From the NCBI RefSeq assembly GCF_036013955.1, contig NZ_CP107903.1, positions 744,001 through 808,000 of the forward strand: a DNA stretch of 64,000 nucleotides, in the 5' to 3' direction. Below, one piece after another: positions 42,238 through 50,362 of the stretch (its first letter is position 1; every line of letters begins with the position of its first letter). The translations under genes and the position numbers were made by a program. The notes beneath the pieces were generated by a model. The model saw only the letters and a list, made by a program, of their open reading frames with translations. It made no database searches and had not been told where the DNA came from. This DNA is from Streptomyces sp. NBC_00459. Its GTDB lineage: Bacteria; Actinomycetota; Actinomycetes; Streptomycetales; Streptomycetaceae.

Positions 42238-44259
42238 TCAGCCGTCGAGTCGTACGACCCGGACGGCTCCGGCGGGCAGCGCGAGGCGGCCCGCGGCTCG
42301 TTCGCCCGTCAGCAGTTCGGTGCCGGGTGCCTCCAGGGGCACCTTGGCGTCCGACGCGGTGTGGTTGACGGCGAACAGGTAGGTGCCCGACTCGCCGGTG
42401 CGGCGCACGAGTTCGACGTCGTGCGGGAGGTCGGCGCGGGGCGCGATGTCGGCGTCCTCGGTGGCCCAGCCGAGCAGGGCGTCCAGGCCGTGCGCGTCGA
42501 GGCGGGTCGACACGTACCAGGCGGTGCCCTCGCCGAGGCGGTGGCGGGTGACGGCCGGGTGGTCGGCGGTGAGTCCGTCGGCGTACGTCCACACGGTCTC
42601 GGCGCCGCGCGGGACGACGAACTCGGTCCACACGTCACCGGTCAGCTCGGAGCCGTCGGGGCCGGTGATGCGTACGGCGTCGCCCTGGAGGAGCGGCGAG
42701 AACTCCTCGACGGTCAGGCCGAGTACGTCGCGCAGTGCGCCCGGGTAGGGGCCCTCGTGCACGGCGTCGTGCTCGTCGACGATGCCGGAGAAGTACGAGA
42801 CGACGAGGGTGCCGCCGTTCTCGACGTACTCCCTGAGGTTGTTCCCGGCGGCCTCCGTCATCAGGTACAGGGCCGGTACGACGACAAGGGGATAGGCCGA
42901 CAGGTCGGCTTCCGGGTGGGCGAAGTCGACGGTGAGGTGACGGTCGTACAGTGCCTCGTAGAAGGCGTCGGCGCGCTCGCGCGGGTCGTGGTCCTCGCTG
43001 GGGCGCCACTGGAGGTTCTGCGCCCACCAGGAGTGCCAGTCCCACAGGACGGCGACGTCGGCGACCGTTCGGGTGCCGCGGATCGACGCCAACGAGTCGA
43101 GGGAGGCGCCGAGTTCGACGACCTCGCGCCAGACGCGGGTCTCCGTGCCGCCGTGCGGGAGCATCGCCGAGTGGAACTTCTCGGCGCCGCGCCGGGACTG
43201 GCGCCACTGGAAGAACATCGCACCCTCGGAGCCCCGGGCCACATGGGCGAGGGAGTTGCGGGCCATCTGGCCCGGTGCCTTCGCTGGGTTGCGCGCCTGC
43301 CAGTTGACACCCGAGGTGGAGTGTTCGAGGAGGATCCAGGGGGCGCCGCCGCCGACGGAGCGGGTGAGGTCTGCGGCCATCGCCAGGTTGACGTGGGTGC
43401 GGCGGCCGTCGGTGATCAGGTAGTGGTCGTTGGTGACGATGTCGACCTCGCGGCCCCAGGCCCAGTAGTCGACCGAGTCGCACTGGCTGAGCGCGGTCAT
43501 GAAGTTCGTGGTGACCGGGACACCGGGCGACAGGCGGTGCAGGATGTCCCGCTCCATCACGAAGTTCTCGCGCATGGTGGCGTCGGCGAACCGCTTGTAG
43601 TCGAGGGCCTGGCCCGGGTTGCCGACCGTGGGTGCGGCGCGCGGCGGGTTGATCTGCTCGAAGGCCGTATACCGCTGGCCCCAGAAGGCGGTCCCCCAGG
43701 CCTCGTTGACACCGTCGACCGTCTCGTACGCCGTCTCCAGCCAGCGGCGGAAGTGGGCGGCGCAGGAGTCGCAGTAGCAGGCCGACACGGGGACGCCGTA
43801 CTCGTTGTGGACGTGCCACATGGCGAGCGCCGGGTGGGCGCCGTACCGCTCGGCGAGTTTCGTGGTGATGTCGGCGGCGGCGGCGCGGTAGTCGGCGTTG
43901 CTGTGACAGATCGCGGCGCGGGAGCCGAACTCGTAGCGCACTCCCTCGGGCGTGACCGGCAGTGCGTCCGGGTGCTCGCGGTAGAACCAGGCGGGCGGTG
44001 CCACCGTGGGCGTGCCGAGGTCTGCGCGGATGCCGTTCTCGTGCAGGAGGTCCAGGAGGCGGTCGAGCCAGCCGAAGTCGTACTCGCCGGGTGCCGTCTC
44101 CAACAGGGCCCAGGAGAAGATTCCGACGCTGACCATCGTGACGCCGGCCTCGCGCATCAGCCGGACGTCCTCCTGCCAGACGCTCTCCGGCCACTGCTCG
44201 GGGTTGTAGTCCCCGCCGAAGGCCAGCCTGGTGAGGCCCGTGGGGGTGGTCTCCGGCAT
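42238..44259 (-). CDS. GH42 beta-galactosidase
   Basis: 673 residues, no signal peptide, hence cytosolic. RLAFGGDYNPEQWPESVWQED is the family opening. Glu153 in MWHVHNEYGVPVSACYCDSC is the acid/base, and Glu312 in WILLEHSTSGVNW the nucleophile. Cys118, Cys161, Cys163 and Cys166 are placed to form the zinc cluster known from GH42 structures. The trimerisation domain and C-terminal beta domain follow. It cleaves galactose from imported beta-galacto-oligosaccharides. GGGAGA lies upstream of the ATG; its promoter region shares operator-like sites with the divergent ABC operon. Confidence 0.94.
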   Translation of the reverse strand: MPETTPTGLTRLAFGGDYNPEQWPESVWQEDVRLMREAGVTMVSVGIFSWALLETAPGEYDFGWLDRLLDLLHENGIRADLGTPTVAPPAWFYREHPDALPVTPEGVRYEFGSRAAICHSNADYRAAAADITTKLAERYGAHPALAMWHVHNEYGVPVSACYCDSCAAHFRRWLETAYETVDGVNEAWGTAFWGQRYTAFEQINPPRAAPTVGNPGQALDYKRFADATMRENFVMERDILHRLSPGVPVTTNFMTALSQCDSVDYWAWGREVDIVTNDHYLITDGRRTHVNLAMAADLTRSVGGGAPWILLEHSTSGVNWQARNPAKAPGQMARNSLAHVARGSEGAMFFQWRQSRRGAEKFHSAMLPHGGTETRVWREVVELGASLDSLASIRGTRTVADVAVLWDWHSWWAQNLQWRPSEDHDPRERADAFYEALYDRHLTVDFAHPEADLSAYPLVVVPALYLMTEAAGNNLREYVENGGTLVVSYFSGIVDEHDAVHEGPYPGALRDVLGLTVEEFSPLLQGDAVRITGPDGSELTGDVWTEFVVPRGAETVWTYADGLTADHPAVTRHRLGEGTAWYVSTRLDAHGLDALLGWATEDADIAPRADLPHDVELVRRTGESGTYLFAVNHTASDAKVPLEAPGTELLTGERAAGRLALPAGAVRVVRLDG

Positions 44260-44299
44260 GGAATGTCTCCCGGTCGGTAGGTCACTGTGGAACGAATCT

Positions 44300-44313
44300 T
44301 GGGAACGTGCACA
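44300..44313. promoter_or_regulatory. Second LacI-type operator candidate, GH42 side
   Basis: TGGGAACGTGCACA matches 11 of 14 positions of TGTGAACGCTCACA at 44389-44402. It lies 41 bp upstream of the GH42 start, 76 bp from the other site, so a LacI tetramer could bridge both and control both directions. Confidence 0.4.
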
Positions 44314-44360
44314 CACAGGCTTCGCGGTGCGGGCCCTAGATAACCTCACGGCAACAACCA

Positions 44361-44391
44361 TTGACAAGTGTCCAGTGTGTTTCTCTACTGT
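44361..44391 (+). promoter_or_regulatory. Promoter of the galacto-oligosaccharide ABC operon
   Basis: A consensus TTGACA at 44361-44366 and TACTGT at 44386-44391 are 19 bp apart (a shifted TCTACT at 44384-44389 gives 17 bp). The operator dyad begins inside the -10 box. This is the best-looking vegetative promoter in the window. Confidence 0.65.
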
Positions 44392-44402
44392 GAACGCTCA
44401 CA
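44389..44402. promoter_or_regulatory. LacI-family operator
   Basis: TGTGAACGCTCACA has perfect TGTGA/TCACA arms around a CG-type centre, the classic form of LacI/GalR operators in actinobacteria. It overlaps the -10 region and the start of transcription, so binding of the LacI protein encoded at the end of the same operon would repress. Confidence 0.7.
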
Positions 44403-44461
44403 GAAGGATGGCGGGTCTTCGCAGCAGGCGAGGACCCCACCAGGTCAGGGGAGAACGTTCC

Positions 44462-45778
44462 ATGCCGAACACGAAGCAGTGGCGCCTCGTGGCAACCGCA
44501 GTCGCCGTCACGCTCGGCGCCACCACACTCGCCGCATGCGGGTCCGACGACGACAGCGACGCCCAGTCGGGCCCGGTGTCGCTGACGTACTGGACCTGGA
44601 CGCCCGGCATGGACAAGGTCGTCGACCTGTGGAACAAGGGGCCGGGCAAGGAGCAGCAGATCACCGTCACGGTGAAGAAGCAGGCCTCCGGCGACACCCT
44701 GGTCACCAAGATCCTCACCGCGCACAAGGCCAAGAAGGCGCCGGACCTGGTGCAGGCCGAGTACCAGGCCCTGCCGACGCTGGTCAGCAATGACGCGCTC
44801 GCGGACATCTCCGGCGAGGTCGGCGACGCGAAGAAGGACTTTGCCGAGGGTGTCTGGCAGCAGACGACGCTGGGCACGGACGCGGTGTACGCGGTGCCGC
44901 AGGACATCGGGCCGATGATGTTCTACTACCGCGAGGACCTCTTCAAGCAGTACGGCCTGAAGGTCCCGACCACGTGGGACGAGTTCGCCCAGACCGCCCG
45001 TGACCTGAAGAAGAAGGCCCCGGACAAGGACCTCACCACCTTCTCGGCCAACGACTCCGGTCTCTTCGCGGGCCTGGCCCAGCAGGCCGGCGCCAAGTGG
45101 TGGACGACCTCCGGCGAGAAGTGGAAGGTCGGTATCGACGACGCGGCGACCCAGAAGGTCGCCACGTTCTGGGGCGGCCTCGTCAAGGAGGGCGCCATCG
45201 ACAACCAGCCGATGTACACCCCGGCCTGGAACAAGGCCCTCGACACCGGCAAGCAGATCGCCTGGGTCAGCGCGGTGTGGGCGCCGGGCACGCTGACGAC
45301 GGCCGCCCCGGACACCAAGGGCAAGTGGGCCATGGCCCCGCTCCCCCAGTGGTCGGCGAACGAGGACGTGACGGGCAGCTGGGGCGGCTCCTCGACCGCT
45401 GTCACCACCGATTCGGGCCACAAGTCGGCCGCCGCGAAGTTCGCCGCCTGGCTGAACACCGACCGTGCCGCGCTGGCCGCGCTCGCCAAGGAGGGCGGGA
45501 TCTACCCGGCCGCCACCGGCGCCCAGCTCAGTGGCGCGTTCGTCAAGTCGCCCGAGTTCTTCTCCAACCAGGCGGACTTCTACACCCAGGCCGCCGAGAT
45601 CGCGAAGACGACGGCGCCCTCCGCGTGGGGCCCGAACGTCAACGTGGCGTACACCTCCTTCAAGGACGCGTTCGCCTCGGCCGCGAAGAACAAGTCGGAC
45701 TTCGGTGCCGCCCTGAAGACGATGCAGGACGACACGGTCGCGGACCTGAAGAAGCAGGGCTTCGGAGTCGCGGAGTGA
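44462..45778 (+). CDS. ABC sugar-binding lipoprotein (CUT1 family)
   Basis: 438 residues from the ATG at 44462 (GGGGAGAACG upstream). The signal peptide ends in a lipobox, GATTLAAC-GSDDD. The mature protein is a family 1 extracellular solute-binding protein: LTYWTWTPGMDKVVDLWNKG, APDLVQAEYQALPTLVSNDA and YAVPQDIGPMMFYYREDLFKQYGL, with many Trp residues for sugar stacking. By context it binds beta-1,4-galacto-oligosaccharides. First gene of an operon of four, each overlapping the next by 4 nt. Confidence 0.93.
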   Translation: MPNTKQWRLVATAVAVTLGATTLAACGSDDDSDAQSGPVSLTYWTWTPGMDKVVDLWNKGPGKEQQITVTVKKQASGDTLVTKILTAHKAKKAPDLVQAEYQALPTLVSNDALADISGEVGDAKKDFAEGVWQQTTLGTDAVYAVPQDIGPMMFYYREDLFKQYGLKVPTTWDEFAQTARDLKKKAPDKDLTTFSANDSGLFAGLAQQAGAKWWTTSGEKWKVGIDDAATQKVATFWGGLVKEGAIDNQPMYTPAWNKALDTGKQIAWVSAVWAPGTLTTAAPDTKGKWAMAPLPQWSANEDVTGSWGGSSTAVTTDSGHKSAAAKFAAWLNTDRAALAALAKEGGIYPAATGAQLSGAFVKSPEFFSNQADFYTQAAEIAKTTAPSAWGPNVNVAYTSFKDAFASAAKNKSDFGAALKTMQDDTVADLKKQGFGVAE

Positions 45779-46698
45779 CCAGCGCACGCCGGAGGTCGTA
45801 CGGGGTCAGGTCGGCCCCGTACGCCTTCCTCCTCCCCGCGGTGATCCTGTTCGCCCTGTTCTTCGCCCTGCCCATCGGCTACGCGCTCTGGCTGAGCCTG
45901 CACAAGGTGAAGGTGTCCGGCCTGGGCCTCGGTGCCGGGGCGCGCAAGGAGGTCTGGGCGGGCATCGGCAACTACACCGACGCCCTCACCGACAGCGAGC
46001 TGCTCAGCGGCGCGCTGCGCGTGGTCGGCTACGGCGCGATCGTGGTCCCGGTGATGCTCGGTCTCGCCCTTGTCTTCGCGCTGATGCTCGACGCGGACAA
46101 GGTGCGGCTCACCCCCTTCACCCGGCTCGCGATCTTCCTGCCGTACGCCGTCCCCGGCGTCGTCGCAGCGCTGCTGTGGGGCTTCCTGTACCTGCCGGAC
46201 GTCAGCCCGTTCTACTTCGTCCTCGACAGACTGGGGATGCCGCAGCCGGACCTGCTGGACGGCGGTCCGCTGTATCTCGCCCTCTCCAACATCGCGGTGT
46301 GGGGCGGCACCGGCTTCAACATGATCGTCATCTACACCTCGCTGCGGTCCATCCCGGCCGAGGTGTACGAGGCGGCGAAGCTGGACGGCGCCACCCCGCT
46401 GCAGATCGCGCTCAGGATCAAGATTCCGATGGTGGCGCCCTCCCTGGTGCTGACCTTCTTCTTCTCGATCATCGCGACGCTCCAGGTGTTCAGCGAGCCG
46501 ACCACGCTCAAGCCGCTCACCAACTCCGTGTCCACGACGTGGAGTCCGCTGATGAAGGTGTACCAGGACGCCTTCGGCAAGGGTGACATCTACTCGGCCG
46601 CGGCCGAGGCGACGATCATCGCGATCGTCACGCTGGTCCTGTCGTTCGGCTTCCTGCGAGCCGCGAACTCCCGTAACAAGCAGGAGGCAGCACGATGA
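45775..46698 (+). CDS. ABC sugar permease, MalF/UgpA type
   Basis: 307 residues from the GTG at 45775. Six membrane helices are visible, beginning with APYAFLLPAVILFALFFALP. The EAA loop reads EVYEAAKLDGATPLQIALRIKIP, the contact for the shared ATPase. No ATPase gene is in the operon, so, as usual in streptomycetes, the multi-purpose MsiK protein encoded elsewhere probably powers transport. Confidence 0.93.
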   Translation: MTSARRRSYGVRSAPYAFLLPAVILFALFFALPIGYALWLSLHKVKVSGLGLGAGARKEVWAGIGNYTDALTDSELLSGALRVVGYGAIVVPVMLGLALVFALMLDADKVRLTPFTRLAIFLPYAVPGVVAALLWGFLYLPDVSPFYFVLDRLGMPQPDLLDGGPLYLALSNIAVWGGTGFNMIVIYTSLRSIPAEVYEAAKLDGATPLQIALRIKIPMVAPSLVLTFFFSIIATLQVFSEPTTLKPLTNSVSTTWSPLMKVYQDAFGKGDIYSAAAEATIIAIVTLVLSFGFLRAANSRNKQEAAR

Positions 46699-47600
46699 GT
46701 TCCCTTGCCGTGGGCAAGGCCGAGACGGCGGCGGGCACCAGGCCCGGCACCTCGCAGCGCCCGCCGCTGCGCGGCCGGATCGCCCTCGTCCCGACGATCA
46801 CCCTGCTCCTGGGTGCCCTGTACTGCCTGCTGCCGGTCGCGTGGGTGGTGATCGCGGCGACGAAGTCGGGCAGCGAGCTGTTCTCCACGTTCACGTTCCT
46901 GCCCGGGAGCGGCTTCACGGACAACGTGAAGGAGCTCAGCGCCTACCGCGACGGCGTCTACTGGAAGTGGATGGGCAACTCCGCCCTCTACGCGGGCCTC
47001 GGCGCCCTCCTTTCGACGGCCGTCTCCGCGGTCAGCGGCTACGCGCTGGCGATCTACCGCTTCCGCGGCCGGGAGACGGTGTTCAGCGTCCTCATGGCGG
47101 GCGTGCTGATGCCGCCGGTGATCCTCGCGATCCCCCAGTACCTGCTGCTGGCGAAGGCCGACATCACGGACTCCTACGCGTCCGTGCTGCTGCCCCTGAT
47201 CCTCTCCCCGTACGGCATCTACCTCGCGCGGATCTACGCGGCGGCGGCGGTACCGGCCGATGTGGTCGAAGCCGGGCGGATGGACGGCGCGGGCGAGTGG
47301 CGGATCTTCACCAGGGTCGCGCTCCCGATGATGATCCCGGGGCTCGTGACGGTGTTCCTGTTCCAGTTCGTTGCCGTGTGGAACAACTTCCTGCTCCCCT
47401 ACATCATGCTCAGCGACGACGAGAAGTTCCCGATCACGCTGGGTCTGTTCACGCTTCTCGAACAGGGAGCGGCCACTCCGGCGCTCTACACGCTGGTGAT
47501 CACGGGCGCGTTCCTGGCGGTCCTCCCGCTGATCGCTCTGTTCCTGGTCATCCAGCGGTTCTGGAGCCTCGACCTGCTCTCCGGAGCCGTAAAGTCATGA
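46695..47600 (+). CDS. ABC sugar permease, MalG/UgpE type
   Basis: 301 residues, six helices, starting with LVPTITLLLGALYCLLPVAW. The EAA loop is ADVVEAGRMDGAGEWRIFTRVALP. It pairs with the preceding permease to form the channel. The start overlaps the MalF-type gene by 4 nt (ATGA), and its stop overlaps the regulator gene in the same way. Confidence 0.93.
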   Translation: MSSLAVGKAETAAGTRPGTSQRPPLRGRIALVPTITLLLGALYCLLPVAWVVIAATKSGSELFSTFTFLPGSGFTDNVKELSAYRDGVYWKWMGNSALYAGLGALLSTAVSAVSGYALAIYRFRGRETVFSVLMAGVLMPPVILAIPQYLLLAKADITDSYASVLLPLILSPYGIYLARIYAAAAVPADVVEAGRMDGAGEWRIFTRVALPMMIPGLVTVFLFQFVAVWNNFLLPYIMLSDDEKFPITLGLFTLLEQGAATPALYTLVITGAFLAVLPLIALFLVIQRFWSLDLLSGAVKS

Positions 47601-48628
47601 CCATGAGCAATACCGGGGGCCGGCGCAAACCGCCGACGATCCACGACGTGGCCCGCGAGGCGGGAGTGTCCCGAGGCACCGTCTCGCGCGTGCTCAACGG
47701 CGGGCACTACGTCAGCCCGACCGCCCACGAGGCGGTGAACGCCGCGATCCGCAAAACGGGTTACGTGGTGAACCGCCACGCCCGCTCGCTCATCACAGGC
47801 CGCTCGGACTCGATCGGCTTCCTGCTGACGGAGCCTCAGGAGCGGTTCTTCGAGGACCCCAACTTCAATGTCCTGCTGAGGGGTTGCACCCAGGCGCTGG
47901 CGGCGCACGACATCCCGCTGCTGCTGATGCTGGCGGGCACCGAGGACGAGCGGCGCCGCATCACGCGGTACATCACCGCCGGTCATGTCGACGGGGTGCT
48001 GCTGGTCTCCAGCCACTCCGGTGACCCGGTCGCGCAGGAGCTGTGCGAGGCGGGCGTACCGCTGGTCGCGTGCGGCAAGCCGATCGGCCTCGGCTCAAAG
48101 GTGAGCTATGTGGCGGCGGCCGACCGCGACGGCGCCCGGGACATGGTCCGCCATCTTCTGTCGCTGGGCCGCCGCCGTATCGGCGTGGTGACCGGCCCGC
48201 TCGACACCCCGGGCGGTGTGGAACGCCTCGCCGGCTACCGCGAGGTCCTGGCCGAGGAGGGCATCGAGTACGACGACCGCCTCGTCGTCTCCGGCGACTA
48301 CAGCCGGGCCAGCGGCGAGGCGGGCGCGGAACGGCTACTGGCCCAGTCCCCGGACCTGGACGCCGTGTTCGTCGCGTCCGACCTGATGGCCCAGGGTGTG
48401 CTCACGGCGCTGGAGCGCGCGGGACGCAGTGTCCCCGGGGACGTGTCGGTGGGCGGCTTCGACGACTCCTCGGCCGCCCTGGCCGCCCGGCCCCAGCTGA
48501 CGACCATCAGGCAGCCCTACGACCGGATCAGCGCCGAGATGGTCCGGGTGCTGCTCGCGCAGATCGGCGGCGAGGACCCGGCTGCGGTGATCCTGCCCAC
48601 CGAGCTGATCAAACGGGGGTCTGCCTGA
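47597..48628 (+). CDS. LacI-family regulator of galactan utilisation
   Basis: 343 residues. PTIHDVAREAGVSRGTVSRVLNG is a textbook LacI helix-turn-helix with hinge, followed by the sugar-binding PBP1 domain (SDSIGFLLTEPQERFFEDPN; VDGVLLVSSHSGDP; RRRIGVVTGPLD; LDAVFVASDLMAQGVL). It is the last gene of the ABC operon, so it is made together with the importer and represses it until galacto-oligosaccharide or galactose binds. Its likely sites are 44389-44402 and 44300-44313. ATG 47603 is an alternative start. Confidence 0.93.
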   Translation: MTMSNTGGRRKPPTIHDVAREAGVSRGTVSRVLNGGHYVSPTAHEAVNAAIRKTGYVVNRHARSLITGRSDSIGFLLTEPQERFFEDPNFNVLLRGCTQALAAHDIPLLLMLAGTEDERRRITRYITAGHVDGVLLVSSHSGDPVAQELCEAGVPLVACGKPIGLGSKVSYVAAADRDGARDMVRHLLSLGRRRIGVVTGPLDTPGGVERLAGYREVLAEEGIEYDDRLVVSGDYSRASGEAGAERLLAQSPDLDAVFVASDLMAQGVLTALERAGRSVPGDVSVGGFDDSSAALAARPQLTTIRQPYDRISAEMVRVLLAQIGGEDPAAVILPTELIKRGSA

Positions 48629-48663
48629 GTCGGCGGTCACACCGCCTCGGCCACGCCGTTTTT

Positions 48664-48675
48664 ATGCATACGCAT
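48664..48675. promoter_or_regulatory. Operator-like dyad of the MarR gene
   Basis: ATGCATACGCAT (ATGC/GCAT arms) lies 12 bp upstream of the MarR start in a short A+T-rich island. MarR proteins commonly bind such dyads over their own promoter. Confidence 0.5.
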
Positions 48676-48687
48676 TAACATGGGGGC

Positions 48688-49086
48688 ATGGCAACGAACA
48701 AGGCCGGTGCGGGGCTGGCGGACCAGTGGCGGGACATCCTGGCGGCGCACGCCCGCACGATGTGCGAGATCGACCGCGTACTGCATCCGCACGGCCTGGG
48801 CGCCAGCGACTTCGAGGTACTCGACGTCCTCGTCTCCGAGGCAGATGTCTCCGACCCGGGCGAGGAGTGCCGGGTGCAGGACATCGCCGGGCGGGTCCAC
48901 CTCAGCCAGAGTGCGCTGTCCCGGCTCATCGGGCGGTTGGAGAAGGACGGGCTGGTTGAGCGGAGCATGTGTGTGGAGGATCGGCGGGGGGTGCGGGTGG
49001 CTTTGACTGCGCGCGGTCGTGAGCTGCACGACGAGGTACTGCCGCTTCAACGGGCTGCTCTGGAACGGTCCTTGGGCGATAGGTAG
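48688..49086 (+). CDS. MarR-family transcriptional regulator
   Basis: 132 residues. GLGASDFEVLDVLVSEADVSD begins the winged helix, VQDIAGRVHLSQSALSRLIGRLEKDGLVER is the helix-turn-helix and EDRRGVRVALTARGRELHDEV the wing with the conserved DxRxxxVxLT pattern. No Cys sensor is obvious. It is monocistronic, with an autoregulatory-looking dyad in front, and ends at a convergent terminator. Its target cannot be deduced here. Confidence 0.9.
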   Translation: MATNKAGAGLADQWRDILAAHARTMCEIDRVLHPHGLGASDFEVLDVLVSEADVSDPGEECRVQDIAGRVHLSQSALSRLIGRLEKDGLVERSMCVEDRRGVRVALTARGRELHDEVLPLQRAALERSLGDR

Positions 49087-49108
49087 TTCGTTTGGTGCGC
49101 GCCGGTGG

Positions 49109-49146
49109 GGCTTCTCGCGCAGTTCCCCGCGCCCCTTTGGGGCGCG
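49109..49146. terminator. Bidirectional terminator formed by interspersed repeat, copy C
   Basis: CGCGCCCC (49128-49135), TTT loop, GGGGCGCG (49139-49146), preceded by the conserved CTCGCGCAGTTCC lead. It lies between the convergent MarR and LysR genes. Confidence 0.75.
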
Positions 49147-49152
49147 CTCCTC

Positions 49153-50001
49153 TCAGGTCAGTAGTTGTCTTACCGCCTTGAACGCCGCCTCTACCGTCGC
49201 CGGGTCCGCGCCCGGGCGGGCCAGGGCGCTCATCGGGATCGGAGGGACCGGGGGCAGACCCTCGTACGGGGTGAGTCCGTCGGGAGCCGGGCCGACCGTT
49301 GCCAGGAGGGCCACTCCCCGGCCGGTGCGCGCGAGGTCGAGGACGCCCGCCAGATAACCCGCGTCGCCGACCACCGACGCCGCGACGCCCTGCTCGGCGA
49401 GGGTCGCGATGGCCCGGCGGCGGATGGCGCAGGGGTCCTCGATCGCGACCAGCGGGACGGGGTCCGGGGCGGCCGGGGGCACCCAGCCGGGCGGAGCGTG
49501 CCAGGTCAGCGGCAGGCCACCGACCGGCGTACCCTCCGTCGCCGCTGCCTCCGTGACGTACACGGCGACATCCACACTGCCGCGCTCCACCGCCTCCACC
49601 AGCCGTGCCGACCGGTCGATACGGAACCGCACCCGACAGCCGGGGCGCACCGCCTCGACGGCGGCGGTCAGCAGGGGCAGAAACTGGTCGGCGGCGTGCT
49701 CGGTGGAGCCGAGCGTGATGGTGTCGCCGTCGACGTCGAGCAGGGTGCGTACAGCCTCGTCGTGGACGGCGAGCACGCGGCGGGCCTGTTCCAGGAGCAG
49801 TCGGCCCTCCGGGGTGAACCGTGTACCCCGTCCCTCACGCTCGACGACGGGCCGCCCCAACATCTTCTCCAGCCGGCGCACGTGCTGGCTGACCGCGGAC
49901 TGGCTGAGGGCGAGCGCCTGGGCCGCACGATGGAAGCCGCCGTGGTCGGCGATGGCGGTCAGGCTGCGCAACGCCACGATGTCGAGGACAGGTTGGGGCA
50001 T
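49153..50001 (-). CDS. LysR-family regulator divergent from the sulfur operon
   Basis: 282 residues from ATG 50001. The HTH is LRSLTAIADHGGFHRAAQAL then LSQSAVSQHVRRLEKMLGRP, the wing VVEREGRGTRFTPEGRLLLE. The effector domain (TITLGSTEHAADQFLPLLTAAVEAVRPG) is of moderate length. Divergent placement to a leader peptide and organosulfur operon, with ATCGAT-rich sites in between, suggests it activates that operon. Related regulators in other bacteria (CysB, Cbl) sense sulfur metabolites, but no specific orthology is claimed. Confidence 0.9.
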   Translation of the reverse strand: MPQPVLDIVALRSLTAIADHGGFHRAAQALALSQSAVSQHVRRLEKMLGRPVVEREGRGTRFTPEGRLLLEQARRVLAVHDEAVRTLLDVDGDTITLGSTEHAADQFLPLLTAAVEAVRPGCRVRFRIDRSARLVEAVERGSVDVAVYVTEAAATEGTPVGGLPLTWHAPPGWVPPAAPDPVPLVAIEDPCAIRRRAIATLAEQGVAASVVGDAGYLAGVLDLARTGRGVALLATVGPAPDGLTPYEGLPPVPPIPMSALARPGADPATVEAAFKAVRQLLT

Positions 50002-50026
50002 ACGGCGACCGTAGCCCGCGCGAGCC

Positions 50027-50075
50027 ATCGATCGCCATTCTCGATCGATCACGGATTCCGATCGATTTCGATGCG
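50027..50075. promoter_or_regulatory. Cluster of ATCGAT dyads in the LysR / sulfur operon promoter region
   Basis: Within 49 bp occur ATCGATCG (50027-50034), TCGATCGATC (50041-50050) and CCGATCGATTTCGAT (50058-50072 region). The spacing of about 14-18 bp between centres resembles the several half-sites used by LysR-type activators just upstream of a target promoter (here the -35 at 50085). Confidence 0.45.
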
Positions 50076-50084
50076 GAATCGTCG

Positions 50085-50115
50085 TTGGACGCGGTGCGCC
50101 GACGCCGGTCATGAT
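50085..50115 (+). promoter_or_regulatory. Candidate promoter of the sulfur operon
   Basis: TTGGAC at 50085-50090 and CATGAT at 50110-50115, 19 bp apart. Transcription would begin about 6-8 bp further on, practically at the ATG of the leader peptide (50122), implying a leaderless transcript. A weak promoter of this type would need an activator such as the adjacent LysR protein. Confidence 0.4.
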
Positions 50116-50121
50116 GAGCGC

Positions 50122-50208
50122 ATGGCGTATCCGACCGCATTTGCTGCCCTTCTCACGCAGCGCCGAGTCATCGACTTCGGCGTGGCGTGCAGCGCGCGCT
50201 GTCGTTGA
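50122..50208 (+). CDS. Leader peptide of the organosulfur operon (28 residues)
   Basis: MAYPTAFAALLTQRRVIDFG followed by VACSARCR. Short ORFs with an RR-x-[IV]-D segment and a C-terminal SAxCR are typical putative leader peptides upstream of sulfur assimilation and sulfonate uptake genes in actinobacteria, thought to sense cysteine supply by ribosome pausing at the Cys and Arg codons. Here the codons TGC and TGT occur at positions 23 and 27, right before the stop. A strong hairpin follows at 50237-50282, and the operon start lies 155 bp downstream. This is the best supported regulatory ORF in the window. Confidence 0.75.
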   Translation: MAYPTAFAALLTQRRVIDFGVACSARCR

Positions 50209-50236
50209 TCCCACGCCGCCGCCCGGCGTTTCCCCA

Positions 50237-50282
50237 CGGCCTCCACTGATCGGCTTCCCGCTGCCCGCGCGCCGATAGGCCG
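50237..50282 (+). promoter_or_regulatory. Possible attenuator hairpin of the sulfur operon
   Basis: CGGCCT (50237-50242) pairs with AGGCCG (50277-50282) and, inside it, ATCGGC (50249-50254) with GCCGAT (50271-50276), leaving a 6-nt bulge and a 16-nt loop. It begins 28 nt after the leader peptide stop, a distance a stalled ribosome could influence. A small CGCC-GCCC-GGCG hairpin precedes it. Confidence 0.5.
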
Positions 50283-50362
50283 TCCCAGCGCTCCCCTTCT
50301 TCTCTCCGTTCCCTGTCTCCGCACGCCCCTTTCACCTGCCCTGAAACGGGAGTTACCCCCTC

